From positions 155,346 through 219,345 of the forward strand of contig JADWOT020001669.1 in NCBI GenBank assembly GCA_036345935.2: a stretch of 64,000 bases of DNA. The letters run 5' to 3'. The position numbers were made by a program, and so were the translations under genes. Below the pieces are notes generated by a model. The model was not told the DNA's origin. It saw only the letters and a list, made by a program, of their open reading frames with translations, and searched no databases. The DNA comes from Taenia hydatigena (taxonomy: Eukaryota; Platyhelminthes; Cestoda; Cyclophyllidea; Taeniidae). The stretch's first letter is position 1, and the number at the start of each line of letters is the position of its first letter. Below are positions 1 through 12,600 of the stretch, in pieces.

Positions 1-3000
1 AAGTCATCCTGATGAATGCTTGCAATGTTTTTAAGCTTGGAAAGATCAGTCATCTCATGAGGGCGTAAATACATCGATAAACACTACATTGCTGAAATAA
101 AACCTTGTAATGCTGCTATTATTTTGGAGTGAATGCGGCCTCTACTATAATATGCTCAGTAGTTGGAGCTGACAGAATCAGAACAAGGGTTGTCGCCCAG
201 ACGTAGCAAGAAAGCATTAAGGTGTTAGCATTAAAAATTAATTCACCCTATTTACAATGAATAAAATGAGGCCTATGAAGTAAAAAGTGACCTCAAAAGT
301 CAAAAAGCATTAGATAATGCAGTGTTATACTAAAGAAATGTATTTTTAAGATGAGTATTCAGCCTTACACAGTCCCTAAAATGGGTAATCCAGATGAATC
401 GGAGTAACAAGAGATGTGATCTGCATAAACACCTTAACTGCGCTTCCTTGCCACTTTTTGGAGGATGGCAATCACCTCAAACGACTGTTAAGTTATGCCC
501 GTCACATTTGCGAAGACCAAGATTTCCCTACCGCAATCCAGTTACTCCCCCTTTAGTCACCATTGCAGGTCAGCTCTAAGCACTCTGTAAAGAAATGACC
601 ATAAAACTCAATTTGACAAATCAGTAGTACTTATGGAACTCGATTTTTTTAGCTGGAGTTGTTTTCTCCCTTTAACATTCTTGCCCAACAAGAGCTAAAT
701 GGACCAACCGTCTCCCATTATACTACACTACTGGCTCTTAATTATAAACCAAGTAACTTAACATATGATTTTGCCATTTGTTTTTATCCCGCCTATCTCT
801 GCATTCTTATGCACCCTTGATTTATTCCTTTGATGCATTGTTCTGCGTTTGTCCACATTTACACCTTCTCATCTGTTGACATACAAATCCACACAAGTCA
901 TTATTATTATTCATTTAAAACAAGTTATAACATTCTTTATATAAAGTCAGCTAACGTCGCAAGCATTTAATTCGTACGGCTCCTACTTTGATCCATTGGT
1001 TTCATGCCAACCTGTTAGTACGCGACTTACTAACCCATTTCTGCATCGACCAGTAATTGTGCTTGCGTCAGTTCATCTCACGTACATCTGTGATACTTCG
1101 CCCACCGCAATCATAGTCATTTGCGCACTATTGCGTGGCACTGAGCACAGTGCTACGACGTTGAAGCAAACATTCATGGATAATGGCTGTACTTTATTCT
1201 GCTCCTTTTGCTCTTAACCGCGTTCTACTCGGTTTCCTCTTCACAACATATCCGTAGTTTCCCCTAGATATTTCCAATCTTTAGCTTTGGTGTTTTTGCA
1301 AAGGACACCAGATGTAGAGTCTTACGAAAGAGCGGAGCCTGTTACTATGGATATGCTGAACAAACTGTCACTGAAAGGTTGAGGAAGTGCAACACGGGGT
1401 GATGGATTAGACCTTTTTAAATTGATTGCAAGAAATGTATGAAAGGCTTCTAATTTTTCTCTAATGTAACAGTGACCCACGGAACCGCTGCTTTTATGCT
1501 TAAAACATATGAAATTACCTTAATATAATCAATGGTGGGGTTAGTTTGATACACGTCAACCGCGCATATCCATCCTCACGAACGTCAACAATTGCAACTT
1601 CGTCGGTCATAGCGCATGATCTTATTGCGCCGACTACAATCGCAGATCGGTCGCGGAGTCAGGAATTTTATTCGGAGTCGCTGCAGCAATTAGAAGATCC
1701 ACCACGTCTGTTCTCACACTTCGTTCACGTTTCCTTTCAAAATCTAATTTCATTTGTAGCAAGCTTTTTCTTGCGATGGACTCGCCATCTTAGTCGCTAA
1801 CACATCACTTCCACCACGTATTACCTGCTAAAGGCATTTTCCATGCGAGTATCACCAAAGTATCAACAATCTATTCCTGCCGCTAATAACGCATCCTCGG
1901 AGACGTTCACATGATTGTGTGGACACAATTTTTGGCTAAAAGGAGCAGGATGTGTTAGCACATTTTTCCTTCAAGTGTGAATGCTCTGCTTTTACTGGTC
2001 GCCTGATCACAGACGGACCTCATTTATTTGAAGACTTTCGCAACGTAACCAAGAGAAGAAGTGACCGCACAGGAAGTAAGGTCTCAATTTGCAATCTGTC
2101 AACAAAGCAGAAGGACAATAGTTGCCTGTTTTCTACTCTGACGCCATCCTATGCATAGCTGACTGTAAAAGCGTCCAGTGCTAGCAAATACATGCGGCTC
2201 AAATTGGCGCATGAATTCATATCACCCGAGATATTAATTTCTCGCTCAACAGCTAGCTTTATTGCTTGTAATTAAACCCTAAGCACAAACCACTGTTTCA
2301 TGTAGAGGTGCGGATTCTCCAAAAAATATTAGGCTGTATAATTACTGGTGGAATTAATAACAGCGACTACTTATCTTGCTAATTTAGGGCACAGGTTTCA
2401 ACGCGTTCACTGATCGACAAGTATGCAACACTGTGATTTAGATGGGATAAAAGTGGCTGCCACCAGTCGTAAAAAATGAGTTAGTAAACCATGATAGTTT
2501 TATTCCTGTGTGGCATTTCGGTGATCTTTTCCCGGGAGTCTCAGGAGGTTTTAACACTGATTTAATTCAAAGGCGAGGTAATCAGCAAGCGAATGCAGCG
2601 TTTGACCAAAGATGACGGAAAACTACAAAAATAATGTAAATCGAGGTGAGTGCTGCAAGGAGCAAGGGATACGCGAACTTGTGCGTAAAAATTCGTGCTT
2701 GCAAAACTGCTTCCAACTCGTCAGTAGGCAAGTCAGATTAAGTTGACAATGCAGTGGGACTTAGATCAACGGGGAATGAGAAGGAGGTGCATTAGTCGGA
2801 ATGAAAGAAGCCACCCTCTGCATCAAGCAATGCTCTGATCATCATATCTTGTGCTTCGACCGCGCAGAAGCGTACTTAAGTCCATTCAACGCGACAAACA
2901 CCAGATCCCTGACCCCAATACAGATAAAAAGCATCTTCGATAAAACAAGATCTTACAAATCTTGCTTATTACATAACAAACTAAGCAAATCTAATCACAA

Positions 3001-3027
3001 AGCCAAGCATTCTACAAAGTGTCGTAG
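1..3027. other. No gene recognised
   Basis: AT-rich stretch with only short chance open frames (under 90 codons). None resembles a known family or is flanked by a convincing splice-site pair. A short ATT run lies near 901-912. This is the 3' flank of the minus-strand F-box gene, and I see no canonical AATAAA just beyond its stop codon. Confidence 0.5.
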
Positions 3028-4083
3028 CTAATTAAATTGCAATTCTTGCATCCGCCTCCAAATTACATCCTGGCACACCCATTCGAATATGTCCTTGCGC
3101 AGCATAATGTGACTGTTGCAGTCCTGAACGTGCCAAATGCGCCAGTTTATTGGCGTGGTCATTAGAGGCAAGTCATTAAAGAAACCGAGTTTTTTCGCAT
3201 AGCCCATGAAGAGATCCATTCCACTTTCCTCTCTCCTCCTCACGTCGTCTATAATTACAATCCCAAAAGTGTGTCTGGCTGACAAGATCCTCAATACGGC
3301 TTGCAGCTCGATAACAATATTTGAGCTGTGTCTCGTGAAGAGGGACAGCTTAAGTACATAGAGAACGCAGTCGAATGCGGTAAATCGTGGTATTCGACTA
3401 CTCAGGATCCCCTCCAATTCACTGCCGACAAGTTGAAAGTCGGTAGACCCTGGAGGACGATAGTAGACATTTTCGGGAGGGCGGTAATCTTTTGGCTCAG
3501 TGTATACTGATGTGGGGTCGGTAGAGTTAACAATGTTCAGAGAGAAATAAGTGTCCAGCTCCAATATATGTATAGGGCGGAAAACGTTCCCCCACCTTGT
3601 CAAGATGGAAAGAACTAGAAGGCATGTGACGCCTTCATACGCACCATGAGGAGCTCGAATTAGTAAGAATTGAAGGCTAAACTGCATTTGATTAAAATGC
3701 TGTTCTCCGGCTCTGCAAATGTCTGCAGTGCGCGGAAGTGACTCGTCTGAATACAGCGTTGTGCAAATTTGTCTGTCAATCCACCTCCACTTACTGATGT
3801 ATGAGTAGAGCGTTTGTAGGAAGAGAATCCACTCCCAGCTTGGAATCGCTGTACAAACATTCACTATGTCAACAACACTAAGGTATTTGCACAGCATTTC
3901 AACCAAATCTCGACGGAGGTCCGTGATCTTCTTATTGCTTGATCTCACCTACAAAATGCATTCATTACTTAACTGTCGAGTAGAACTACTCGAATTGCAA
4001 CGAAAGCGAACAATTTAACATATCTTACTCGGCAAATCATTTATTTAGAGAGTCTGAGAGGTTCAACTTACTTCCAACTCCAT
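3028..4083 (-). CDS. F-box protein, FBXO4-like (two exons, intact)
   Basis: Read as exon 1 (4083-4072: ATG and three more codons, MELE), an intron (4071-3949) and exon 2 (3948-3028, stop TAG), giving about 310 residues. Exon 2 opens in phase 0 directly after an AG acceptor. The N-terminal 45 residues form an F-box-like helix pattern (DLRRDLVEMLCKYL, then VDIVNVC). The C-terminal half resembles the small-GTPase-like domain of FBXO4: RAPHGAYEGV near residue 93, a hydrophobic strand FGIVIIDDV near 235, and near the end IWHVQD followed by IFEWVCQDVI. These line up with the end of vertebrate FBXO4 as I remember it. FBXO4 is the substrate receptor of an SCF ubiquitin ligase; vertebrate targets include TRF1 and cyclin D1. 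The target here is unknown. It is shorter than vertebrate FBXO4 (about 390). The start choice is supported by the paralogue at 8588, which has the same four-codon exon and phase. Confidence 0.72.
3949..4071 (-). other. Intron of FBXO4-like gene
   Basis: A 123-nt intron. The donor is GTAAGT (4071-4066) and the acceptor ends TTTTGTAG (3956-3949). It is phase 0 and sits after codon 4. The paralogue has a 175-nt intron at the same place whose interior does not look alike. That is expected for old introns with conserved positions. Confidence 0.7.
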
Positions 4084-7000
4084 TTCACAAATTCTGGCGG
4101 GAAATTTGAGAACTCCCGACAAATGAGTGAAGTTCGAGTGGGTGCGGGAACGCAAATCGTTTTCGCCGTTGAGACGCGAGAGGCAGTCAACCTTGTGAGT
4201 GCCACTTAAACGCAGTTCATGGAATGACCACGTTTACTCACAAATGTGGAATCACACCTCGTTGTGGAAAAATGCATTTGCTGTGTAATTGCATGAACTG
4301 ATCTATGGTTCTGCAGTTACTTACTCCTCATAGCAAACCCTTGGTGTAATAAGGCACACTGGATATTCTAGCGTCTAGCCGAAGTCAAAGTCCTTGTGTG
4401 ACCTCATTAGCATGGGACTTTGGATCATCCATGCACGGAAAGGGGTCCTTTTGCTGTGGTTCGGCATGCAATATTGTGTGGTAGAGATGTCTCATCACGG
4501 ATTACTTGCCCATTTTTGATATCTTTATCATAATTACTAAAACGCACTACAGCACACAGATTGATAGTTCCAGAAGAGGTGCAGAGACATAGCAAGCACT
4601 GTCCATGCTTCGCAACTCCTACATTTAATGTTGCGGCAGATAAAAGAGATTTTATGCTTGATGTGGTTTCCTTCGGATGAAGTAATGCCTTTGCCATGTG
4701 ATTTAGTTAATAGATCATTAAAAGAACTGGCGGTGATGTGAATCATGCAGGACGCTTGAAAAAAGATGCAATTTTTACCACAAATTAATCAGCATAGCAG
4801 CTCCATCTTATAAAATAAGCGCAAACGAAGAGCTCCATGCGCCTATGTATCTTCAACTTTCTATATGATGCTGGATTTAGAGATCCATGTGTGATCTTGA
4901 TACAGCGAATCGTAAATTAATCTTAATTTTCGCCATCTAGAATTCACGTCTTCTTCAAAATAGATGCGCATTGCAGGTGATTCAACGTTGTTACTCTTCG
5001 TCTCAAGCATCTACCCTAGATATAGGAAACTTGTCTCACACCTTCGTTTGACCCGAGCTTGTTATGTGAGGGCTAGCATTTCAGAACAAAGCAGTCCTCA
5101 TAGAAGCTTCTACCCGATCGTTAAAATTTTAGTTTATTTTGAATGAACTCATCCAGCTTAACAGAATGTCCGCCTACTAGACGAGAGTAATACTTTTTAA
5201 GATAAGTGTCTTTTGATTCGACAGCAGTGGAATGCACGCTAATTTAAATCTGTGTCGCATCCTCAACTTATCTGAATCCTTACTTTAGTTTTTAGCTGAA
5301 ATCTCCCCTACCTAACTAAATTCGTTTCACAAAGGATCAAGAACAAGAGTAGTTGGAAGGTCCCACAGACCATAATGCCCGCCAACGCACGCCGATCTTA
5401 GCAGTAAAGTTTTAGCAGAAAGGATTTAAATCCAATCGAATACTCCAGCCTACAAACCTACCGTTACGTTTTCGCAATTTCACGAAGGCATCTATGCGAT
5501 CCGTCGAAAGTGGCTCTAAGCAGTTAATGCGATTGGCATTTTTGGCAAATCGGCCTTTTTGCCTAGCTTAGGATTTGTAGGGTAAAATCGGTACCTCAAA
5601 TTGTATCTGTGACAATGCTGTGCCTCAGATACGGCCTGATCATCGCAAGGCTGCGCCAGGCGTTTAAGACTATTCTAATTGAGAAAGCTTTGTTTTTATT
5701 TCCTCTGTGAGGCTAGAGAGACCTCTTTTGATCCCGTCTTGGGGTTATTGCGTCTCACACAAGCACTTAACTTCGACTCAGTTCTGGCAGTGGCGACTGG
5801 AAACGCAGCCCACTGGAACACATCGTACCTGTTGATGAATATCTCACCTCACTGATGGGCACGCACAAAAATCTATTCCTTACAGCGGATTCGCTGACAC
5901 CAATTATTTATTGGAAGAAAGCAATTAACAATGTGCTTCTCTAGACTTCTCCCACTTGCCGATTCCGCTCCATGCTATACGTGGTGAATTCTGCAAGGTA
6001 GTGCCATTGTAGGCGCCATCCGCTATGTTGATCGAAGTGTATTATGACCGTAATCACTCTTATCACCTCCGATGTGACACATCAGTCTCCAGGATACAAA
6101 GTCGGCTTCATGTGATCATTTTGAGTACTTTGTGAACAGTTTTTATAAGCGGGACGATGACAATTTTGGAGGAGATGAAGGAGATGGAGGGAGGTTATTG
6201 TGATCAAGATTCCTACTATCAAGCACTTTGCACTCATTAAAGGGACTTCAAGTTAATAGTTATTTAAGCTAGATGGTTAGATGCTCATTGCCCGACCCTG
6301 CGCTTTGAATTAGTTCTGTCTTTTACCAGTTCGCTACAGTTCAGTGCCGACTTTAAATATTACAAGCTCGGAGAAAATAGTACATGCATGTGCCAACTTT
6401 ACAGCATACAAGACCATTTACACAAGCTTTACTTAATAGGTAGAGATGGCATGGTAAGCCTTTAAAGTATGTGAAATAAGTTAACTATCACTGACTCTGA
6501 TAATGGGTTAATCGCAAATCAGTCGAGTCGGTTAGATTAGATTCGTGGCAGTTTACATTTCAGAACGAATCGTTTCCTCTTATTTTGTTAACGCCTACGT
6601 ATTAATTATCTTGTTGCAGAAAAAAGTGCTGCTGTTGAAATTCAGCGCTGTAGAAGAGAGCATTAGCGTGGATTAACAGACTGAACTCGTTCAACAGCGG
6701 CAACAATTTAGCTCCAGTTAACCTTTGGCTAGTATGCTGAACACGGATGTGCGTTGGCAATCGGTCATCTTAGCAACGCAGTAAATTTTAAGCAGACTTG
6801 AATCTTCCGACAGCTATATCCCAAAACATCCACCTGCTTCACGGCCTCAGCATGCATTGTTCACCAGGTGCAAGAATGTAGAACTGAAGATCTCGTTATT
6901 ATTTAGTTGAAAACATAAGCAAACTTGATAGCCAATCATTAGTCGGTTGCCATATTTTTGCAGCTAAAATTAATGTAGAGACCTGTAGGCTTTGTTGAGA

Positions 7001-8587
7001 GGAATATTTGTTCTGTCGAAATGGCTCTTAGGAGTTTGAGTTGAATAGGACAGTGCAGCACATGAAGTGAACCTCGCCGCACTTTCGCTAATGCAGAATC
7101 CTTGACCACCCTTAGGCCATAATACTTAAATAGGATATAAAATATTTGGCAAAAGGATGGGTTTTTTATTCCATTGGCATGGCGAGGTAGCTAACCGGCC
7201 CACTAAAGGCAATGTGGCTAAGTTCGCTCGGCCTAAACCTAAAGCCTCACAAGCAATGCAGATCGAATGACACAATGATTGTCCCTGGACAGACTTCAAG
7301 GTCCTATTTGAGGACTGATGCCGCAATGGTGGATGCTAAGGCGCGGTTAAACGGCATCGTTGGAGACAAATGAAGGGAACTGGATCCATGTCAGATGACA
7401 TAAATATGAAGAAATGGACACAGACTGAAGCGGCTTTAGGAGCGAAAACGACACAATGCCATTCCCGAGGCAGGACTCGGTTCAAGGTCATTTCGTGATC
7501 AAATGACGCAAAATTAGGCTCTGGACAGGGCTCAAGTTCCCTTTATGTAGTGAATGGCCTAGTAACAAAGATTTGGATACAAGTTAATGTGATTTTATAA
7601 GTCGAATGACGTTTTAATTGATCCCTAACAATGATTCGGTAACATTAATGATGTAAAAATGCGTCGAAATAGACTTTTGCATAAAGTTCAGGGCCATTGT
7701 GGCAGCCAACCGAGACCAAAATGACTGCATGGACAGAGCTGAAAGCCATCTTGGGGTAGAATGGTGCATTACTAGATATCCGGTCAGAATTCTAAATCAA
7801 TTTAAGGGTCAAGCGGCATAACAGTGCATTGTTAAGCAGGGTTCTCGACCATTTTTGTGGTCACGCAAACAAACAATCACTGCACAGCCTACCCTCTTTT
7901 CTCCTTCCTTGGTCAACATTCATTGTCACCCGTCGCAACGTAATCAGCCGCGAAAGAAAGCACATGCGAGGCATCTGTGCCGGTCTCCAAGTTTCTATGC
8001 GATTAGGGAGATACTTGAAGTCAAAGTCACCCACCTTCCGTGGCAGTACACACCTGACTAGAGTCTATTCCAGTTTGGAAAATAGATTCACAGGCCGAAA
8101 AATTTTCCAAAACATTCAGCGCAATCATAGCTATATGTAAGACTGGAATGCTCTTTGAGTACGGAATTTGGCTAAACTGTGAACTCTATCGAGAATCACC
8201 AGTGACCAAGAGAACTAGCCTTTACATTAGTCAATAGTCTATCAAAGCAAATCACAGTTGAGACAAGTACCTTCCCGCACACCACATTCTGCTGCCGGTT
8301 ACTAACCTGGATACGCTTAACTATGAGTTAACAATGCTGTTCCACTTAAGCTGTCCCGAACCTATAATATAAGGAAAGATTGGAGGAAATCTAAATGTTT
8401 TCACATGATGAGGACGAGTGATAACACATCCGCAGGTTAATGTAAGCACGATTCGAACTGTACTTAAAGAGGACTATCAAGTTAATTGGCTCTCGCTTCT
8501 CAATGGTGAAGACGATTAGGGGTCCATCTCGCAGTCCTCCTTTACTCACGCTGCGATAGCTTTAAAGCGTTCGTAAAAAATCACCAT
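4084..8587. other. Intergenic DNA between head-to-head F-box copies
   Basis: About 4.5 kb between the two divergent start codons. Open frames are short (up to about 100 codons near 7829-8140) and match no family I know. Around 7240-7790 a loose motif of the form aatgac(a/g)caa followed by ctggacag and caag recurs at uneven spacing, perhaps an old degenerate minisatellite. Confidence 0.45.
4096..4105 (-). promoter_or_regulatory. Possible E2F-like site upstream of FBXO4-like start
   Basis: On the minus strand this reads ATTTCCCGCC, close to the E2F consensus TTTSSCGC, about 12 bases before the start codon. FBXO4 acts in cell-cycle control in vertebrates, so the match is suggestive. A single short match can arise by chance, and the paralogue at 8588 has no equivalent. 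Confidence 0.2.
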
Positions 8588-9686
8588 ATGGAGATGGAAG
8601 TAAGTAGAGTCTACCCGACTATCGGAAAATACTATTCCCTCAGTTTAACTGAAAGCTACAGCCTAGGTGTCTTCTGCTTTTTGTATCTTATCAAGCATGA
8701 CGCATTTGATAGTTTATTCTCATTCTGTCTCAAATATTCATAGTAGTCGGTTAATTACCAATTGCATCTTTCAGGTGGAACGGCAAAATAAGAAGATCAC
8801 GGACTTCGGTCGAGATTTGGTTGAAATGTTGTGCAACTACCTTGGTGTTGTTGACATAGTGAATGTTTGCACAGCGATTCCAAGCTGGCAGTGAATTCTC
8901 TTCCTACAAACGCCCTACTCATACATCAGCAAGTGGAGGTGGATTGACAGACAGGTTTGTACAACGCTGTGTTCAGACGAGTCACCTCCGCGCACTGCAG
9001 GCACTTGCAGAGCCGTTGAGCAGCACTTTAATCAAATGCAATTTGACCTTCAGTTCTCACAAATTCGAGCTCCTTACGGTGCGTATGAAACAGTCAACTG
9101 CCTTATGTACATTTCCATCTTGGCAAAGCGAGGCAGAGCACCTTATCCTGTGCACCCGTTGCGTGTAAACAGCAATGTATTTCTCAACATAGTAAATCCC
9201 ACCCGTTCCACATCGGTTTACGTTCAGACTCATCGTTACCTCCCTCAGACACATATCTTTTATCTTTCTCCGGATACTGGTAACGTAGTACTTCGTGGCG
9301 ATTCGTACGAGAGATGCCTGAGTAAAGCGCAATTTGCCGCGTTCGACTGCGTACTCTATGTACTTGAGCTTTCACTGTTTCAAAGGCATGGCTCCAACAT
9401 TATTACTGAACTGCTAGCCATATTTAGGACCTTGTCTCCCAAGCACACATTTGGAATTGTAATTATAGACGATGTGAGGAACAAGGAGGAAAGTGGGATG
9501 GACCTCTTCATGGATTATGCGAAGAAACTCGGCCTTGTCAATAACTCTCCTCTATTTACTGCGCCCATGAACTGGCGAATATGGCACGTCAAAGATAGTG
9601 GTGGAGACATCACAAATCGCGGAGACATATTTGAATGGGTGTGTCAAGATGTAATTTGGAGGCGGATGCAGGAATCTGTGATTTAA
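8588..9686 (+). pseudogene. FBXO4-like paralogue with one premature stop
   Basis: Inverted paralogue of the gene at 3028-4083. Exon 1 is 8588-8599 (ATG GAG ATG GAA, MEME), the donor GTAAGT starts at 8600, the acceptor ends TTTCAG at 8774, and exon 2 runs 8775-9686. The F-box region reads DFGRDLVEMLCNYLGVVD. At codon 44 the intact copy has TGG in a GAG TGG context; here it reads CAG TGA (stop at 8892-8894). After it the same frame stays open for another 263 codons to TAA. The conserved end is kept, including FGIVIIDDV, IWHVKD and IFEWVCQDVIWRRM. I see no frameshift. It may be a young pseudogene, an allele, a sequencing error, or a gene restarting at the ATG at 9036 without the F-box. An AATACA hexamer near 9757 could be a weak poly(A) signal. 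Confidence 0.7.
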
Positions 9687-12600
9687 TTATCTGCAACACT
9701 ATATGAAAAGCTCAGCCTTGTAAACTAATTCGTTCATCGTGTTCATATTTAAGTGAATACAAGCTTTCTTGTCTTAGACCGCTGTTTTACCTGCAGTGGG
9801 GTAAGAGAGATCTGGTGTTTGTCACTTAAACTAGGACTTGAGCAGGAATTATGGCCCAAATAAGGTTTCAAAATGGGAAATGAGTGAAATCCTGTCCAGT
9901 TGCTTGATGTCATATTGTGGTTAAGGGGATGTTAAAATAATGTGTAATATAGTAAGTAGCTTCTCCTACTCCCACACATCCTCCTTCCCTTCTTTCCCTG
10001 TCGATCTGAATCCCACCTCGTTGTCTACTACATCGGCCTCACCTACTATCACTTTCATGGTAGCACTGTAGGTTTACTTATTTGCGTACGAGTCGGCAAT
10101 CATTCCACACCTTGCTGTATTCTCTTTGCTTAACGTCGGCCATTTATTCGTTAGTCATTTCCCTGTCTTAGGCCCGAGTCTGAGTCAGTGTTCCCCTATA
10201 ATTCTTAAATATGCCCGAAATCCTACGCAAGAATAAGACAAAGCTGCAGAGGCTTCCTCGGTTATTTTTTTTCCAATTCATAGCAGTCACTGCCACTCTA
10301 CTTATCTTACAGTGTTGCATGCTTGTTCATTAATGAGCACGCGATTATCTGTGCCCTAAAACGGCAAGCTAAGCAGGTATCATTATTATATTCACCAGTA
10401 CTTGGCCCACATAATGGTTTCCGAAGAATTTACACTTTCATGTAGAACACTGGTTTGTATCCAGAGGTGCTTTAACAAGCAAAGAAATCATTCGCGGATC
10501 GGAAAGGCACAGGCGCAGTGGCTTATTTAAATGACACTTCAATGGAACTGAGGTGTGGAATTGCACGTGCCCTTCATCCCTAGCACGAATTCAGTGCGCT
10601 TCAAATAGTGTGTATCGTTATTTGCTTAATTTTAAAAGATGACCTTCTTTTTCCACTAAGGGATCAAATAGTATAGTGCTTGTGCAAATAAAATTGTTCA
10701 TTGCATGTAGCCATGAATCCTTGGTAATGCTGGACGCCTCTGCATTCAGCTATGCATAGCGCAGAGTTGATGATAAACATAAAGAACTACTGGCTTACTA
10801 TTTTGTAGACTGGCCACACGTTAAGACTGGCTTTTGAGCAGTCATTTCATCTCTCAATTGTAATGAAAGAACTAAAAATGAGTGCAAATTGAATAGTCAG
10901 GGAAGGCTGTGGAACCGTTTTGGGGAGAAAACTTTCTGAGCTTAGCTAAGAGAGGGAGAGGCAAGGGAATAAAAACCCCCATCTATAAAAATGTTTGCGT
11001 CAACGTCACAAGACCCCATATAGTGACACACGGTAGTGAGGAGCATGGTCATGTCATCTTTGGCTAAAGCATCACAAATGCATATGAGATAAAACTTGGG
11101 GATGCGGTAGTGCAAATCGCGTAGAGAGATAGAATACTAAGGCATAGAGTGACGAAGTGGTATAGGATCAGAAGATCAAAGTGAGGGCGGTGGGGATTGA
11201 AGTTTGCTGGGTTGACTGGTTTTGTGGATGAGCGGGCAGAGAAGTGCGGGATGCTGGGACTTCTTTTAAAAGATTGTCATTAATCACTTGTGTAGATATG
11301 CACTTGGATGAATGAGGAGGTGGAATTGTAGACAAATGCAGGCGAATGGGCCAAAGGATTAGGGCCAAAGTTTCAAAGAATGTGTGGAAAAAAATATAAA
11401 GAGACGGCAATAAACATGGTGCAGCTATATTTAAACGGGCGATGGAAAATCCATTTAGCTCTTACAGGGCGCACGTGTGATAGGCTGATTGCGATCCGGC
11501 TGGATGTAGTAAGTGGCAGAGTGACTAGTGATTTGTATAACCAAGATCATGATCGCTACATGGTGGAATAAATAGAGCCGATACACAGTGATGAGTGAAA
11601 GAATAAAACATGATCGATTAAACTTGATGACAGGTATTTAAGGTATCTATGGTCTTCACTCCGTGGTGACAAGGAAGAGCATTCGAGTTGTCTATGATTG
11701 AATCTTAATAGCAGGTGTTGAAGGCTGCGTAGAACTAAAAGGTCTTCTTGAACACTGAGGGGAATTCCAACCATCACGAACCAGTTATAGGGCAATCATA
11801 CACTCATTCAACCATCGTGGCTAAGAAACAAGAAGCCATAGTTTAGCAGTGTGGAAATTGGCACGCGACAAAGAGAGGGAGCTGCCAATGGGATTCAAAT
11901 TTCAATTGTCTTCTAGCTAAGTGGAATCGTGACTCCATGTTGCATGTAAAACTTTAAAATCTACTACCATGACCCAATACGAAAAAATTTTATGGTCTGA
12001 TATTGACATTTAAAGGCAAGTTGAGCGTTTGACGCCACAAAGGCCGCATAATAAACACTCTTGCTGATATCCCTTCCAATCCGATGGTTCGGACTGAAAT
12101 TCTTCGTGTGAATACGGAAATTAATGGGGTGGGCTGATGAACCGCCAAAATCGCTGTGTGAGGGAATATGAGGTAAGCAGATGATAACACCTGCTTCAAT
12201 TTGTTTAATAAGATGTATGGTAGGGGGCTACCTTATCCGTTCGACCTTGAGTTTGTCTCCATCATGCAGATGCTCCTAAATGGTAACAAAGAAGGTGATG
12301 ATGTGAGTCTAACTACACATCGACAGGATGCGATTTAATTGAAGGGATTTCGATATTCTACCAGTGTAAGATTCGTACTCTTCTTGACTTAGCTATACTT
12401 GATTTATCAAAACCAAGATGCTTTACTGGCATTATGCTACTAACTAGATTGCGTTCAAGTTTACCTTATTCATATATAAAAGTACACTTTTTAGTGCAAC
12501 CAGTTGCTGAAATTATGCTGTCAACAAGTGTGAAGGATTCAGAGAACACACTTTGATTAAGCCTCAAATTAATTTCACACATCTATTTTACCAAGCTCTC

